NCBI GenBank assembly: GCA_021372185.1
Contig: JAJFUY010000045.1
Span: 1 to 18,610 of the forward strand
DNA length: 18,610 nt
Origin: Chlamydiales bacterium
Lineage (GTDB): Bacteria; Chlamydiota; Chlamydiia; Chlamydiales; FEN-1388
Direction: 5' to 3'
A program made the translations under genes and the position numbers. The notes under the pieces were generated by a model that searched no databases, was not told where the DNA came from, and was given only the letters and a program-made list of their open reading frames with translations. The stretch's first letter is position 1. Each line of letters begins with the position of its first letter. Positions 17,245 to 18,610 of the stretch are shown here, in pieces.

Positions 17245-18426
17245 TTAACCGAACACTTTAGTCCAGGTATGGGTGATGCTGTTCCAGATTTCTGTTTTGG
17301 TGGATAGGGCTTGGTTTTTTAAGGCGGTAAGGCCGTTTGCTACTGCCTGCACGGTTGGTGCAATTACTTTAGTGAAAATTACCGCTGCTATATTGACCAC
17401 TTTTTTAGTGGCGCTTGCTATGAGGGCCCCTGCTGGTTTTAGAACGTGGGTGCCAAGGAAATTGGCGCATGCCACAATCACGTTAAACACAGGCACAAGA
17501 ATTTTTTGGAACACAAATGAAGCAGCACTTGCCGTTGCGCGTGCAAGCGGCCGAAGTAGGTGCTGATGAGTGAACTTAGCAAGCGATGAGATTGCATTTA
17601 GGGCGGGTGTTACTACGTGCTGGAACGTCCATACTACAGCATCGGCTACCTTATCTAAAAGAGGTTTGAGTACATTCTGAAACACCCAAGTCGCTGCAAT
17701 TTCAATTTTACTTATGACTTTTATGAGCACGTCGCTTACTTTTTCCGCGACATAGTTGATGGCTCTAAAGATATGAGTAAGAGCAGGAACAACTACTTTA
17801 TTCCAAAGAGGGGTCAGCACATTGTGAAACATCCAAGTAGCGACGACTTCGATTTTATTTTTTAAAGCAGTAAGTGCGCGGCCTAATTGTATGAGAGCGG
17901 GAATAATCACTTTTTTAACTAGTGGGTGGACTACATTTTGAAATACCCACTTGGCTGCAAGGGATACTTTTTGGGCAATAAAATTAGCAACCTTAGGAAA
18001 AGATTTTATAATTTCTTTAGGGAGGGCATATACAAGGCCATAAATAGGAACTGCGCCTGTAACAAATACTTTTTCCCCAATAATTTTTGCAGCTTCACCT
18101 ATCTTTGATATGAGTGGGCTAGCGACATGACTTCCAATAGCTACAATGCCTCGTCCGGCTAAGTGAATCGACGTGCCATACAGCATAAGTGTATAAAGAG
18201 TAGCAAAAGCCGCAACCGCGACAATCGCCACCTTCTTTTTAAGGGAAGAATGAGAAAACGCTTTAGAGTTACCAACGGTGAGGTCATGGGGATTTTTTAC
18301 ATAGAGGTCATAGATAGCGCCAGTTGCACTTTTAAAAATTTTTGCAGGTAGAGATATTTCATTTTGCCACGCAGTTTTAGCAGTGGTAAACGCAAATGGA
18401 TTAAAATAAATACTTTGCACACTCAT
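17245..18426 (-). CDS. Repeat protein with Pro-phased amphipathic helices, unknown family
   Basis: I do not recognise this 393-residue protein. A hydrophobic segment follows three lysines (about residues 66-85) and may be a membrane helix. From about residue 156 to 358 the chain repeats a unit of the form W-x-F-Q-x-V-V-x-P-L-x-x-K-V. The prolines fall at 168, 206, 255, 274, 293, 312, 331 and 357. Five of them are exactly 19 residues apart, and the first two are 38 apart. A looser copy (HVASPLISKI) occurs near residue 100. The units are rich in Ala, Val and Lys and would form amphipathic helices broken at the prolines. ATG 18426 is preferred because GAGGT lies five bases before it; ATG 18438 would add four residues. 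Membrane or lipid binding is a guess. The gene has the same polarity as the Cys-rich gene, 178 bases apart. Confidence 0.8.
   Translation of the reverse strand: MSVQSIYFNPFAFTTAKTAWQNEISLPAKIFKSATGAIYDLYVKNPHDLTVGNSKAFSHSSLKKKVAIVAVAAFATLYTLMLYGTSIHLAGRGIVAIGSHVASPLISKIGEAAKIIGEKVFVTGAVPIYGLVYALPKEIIKSFPKVANFIAQKVSLAAKWVFQNVVHPLVKKVIIPALIQLGRALTALKNKIEVVATWMFHNVLTPLWNKVVVPALTHIFRAINYVAEKVSDVLIKVISKIEIAATWVFQNVLKPLLDKVADAVVWTFQHVVTPALNAISSLAKFTHQHLLRPLARATASAASFVFQKILVPVFNVIVACANFLGTHVLKPAGALIASATKKVVNIAAVIFTKVIAPTVQAVANGLTALKNQALSTKTEIWNSITHTWTKVFG
17353..17961 (-). repeat. Protein-coding tandem repeats (19-residue period)
   Basis: This is the DNA encoding the Pro-phased units of the 393-residue protein. 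At DNA level, copies such as ttctgaaacacccaagt (around 17677) and ttgtgaaacatccaagt (around 17821) still resemble each other. That points to duplication of a short coding unit. Confidence 0.7.
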
Positions 18427-18487
18427 TATAAACCTCATTATTTTTAGAAAAGTTTACGCAAATTCAATTTAAAAATAAAGAACCTTT

Positions 18488-18518
18488 TGCAATGCCCAAT
18501 GCAAGCCCGGCGCTTTTC
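18488..18518. repeat. tgcctaatgcaggcc-type hairpin repeat, copy 3 (diverged)
   Basis: The sequence tgcaatgcccaatgcaagcc continued by cggcgctttt matches copy 2 and inverted copy 1 at about 26 of 30 bases, in the same orientation as copy 2. It lies upstream of the repeat-protein gene. Confidence 0.6.
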
Positions 18519-18530
18519 ATCACTGTATTA

Positions 18531-18610
18531 GAGCCCGATTTAGGGCGATTGAGCGAAGCCCACCGCGACCACGGGGAACGGTGGGGATATGTATCGATTT
18601 CTCATTGAAG
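18531..18610. repeat. REP-like unit, third full copy, cut by the window end
   Basis: It has the same orientation and order as 3843-3935: GCCC-gattta-GGGC, a ttgag spacer, then CCCACCG and CGGTGGGG stems, then tatgtatcgatttc, which matches tacgtatcaatttc after the first unit. The similarity runs to the last base of the window, so an inverted partner may lie just beyond. Confidence 0.8.

Overview
The window is about 18.6 kb of AT-rich bacterial DNA (standard code; TGA and TAA serve as stops). It holds five convincing genes, one decayed gene tail and many inverted-repeat elements. A giant helicase-like protein, a very large lipase-like protein, abundant palindromic repeats and membrane proteins of no recognised family fit a host-associated, intracellular lineage such as Dependentiae (Babeliae) or Chlamydiae. 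That is an impression from protein style only. No rRNA, tRNA or marker gene fixes the taxon, and no CRISPR array or transposase gene is visible.

Left end (1-815): a minus-strand GxxExxY-family gene lies between two long inverted repeats built on CTCTGCG...CGGTG units. Its stop codon touches one repeat, and its N-terminus is itself translated from a repeat half.

Centre (821-14607): two plus-strand genes. The first encodes a 963-residue protein with a class 3 lipase-like GHSLG / GDPVP core behind a long unassigned N-terminal region. The second, about 500 bp downstream, encodes a 3463-residue protein. Its C-terminal third carries SF2 helicase-like motifs (MASGKT, DEAH, HTFGANVP, QxxxRxRG) in the arrangement I associate with DUF3638/DUF3645 giant proteins. 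The gap between them is filled by a roughly 400-bp nested inverted repeat made of REP/BIME-like two-hairpin units. An extended -10 promoter lies so close to the giant gene that its mRNA would be nearly leaderless.

Right end (14608-18610): three minus-strand genes. They are an ATPase_2/DUF234-type ATPase with a nuclease-fold tail, a Cys-rich multi-pass membrane protein with an apparent internal duplication, and a 393-residue protein made of Pro-phased amphipathic repeats, mostly of 19 residues. A short conserved hairpin repeat (tgcctaatgcaggcc type) lies on both sides of the ATPase and again before the last gene. A frameshifted coding remnant follows the Cys-rich gene. The window ends inside another REP-like unit.

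The lipase-like gene plus giant helicase-like gene is the best candidate for an undescribed functional pair. The repeat protein and the Cys-rich protein are the best candidates for novel, possibly host-facing products. These functional links are inference.
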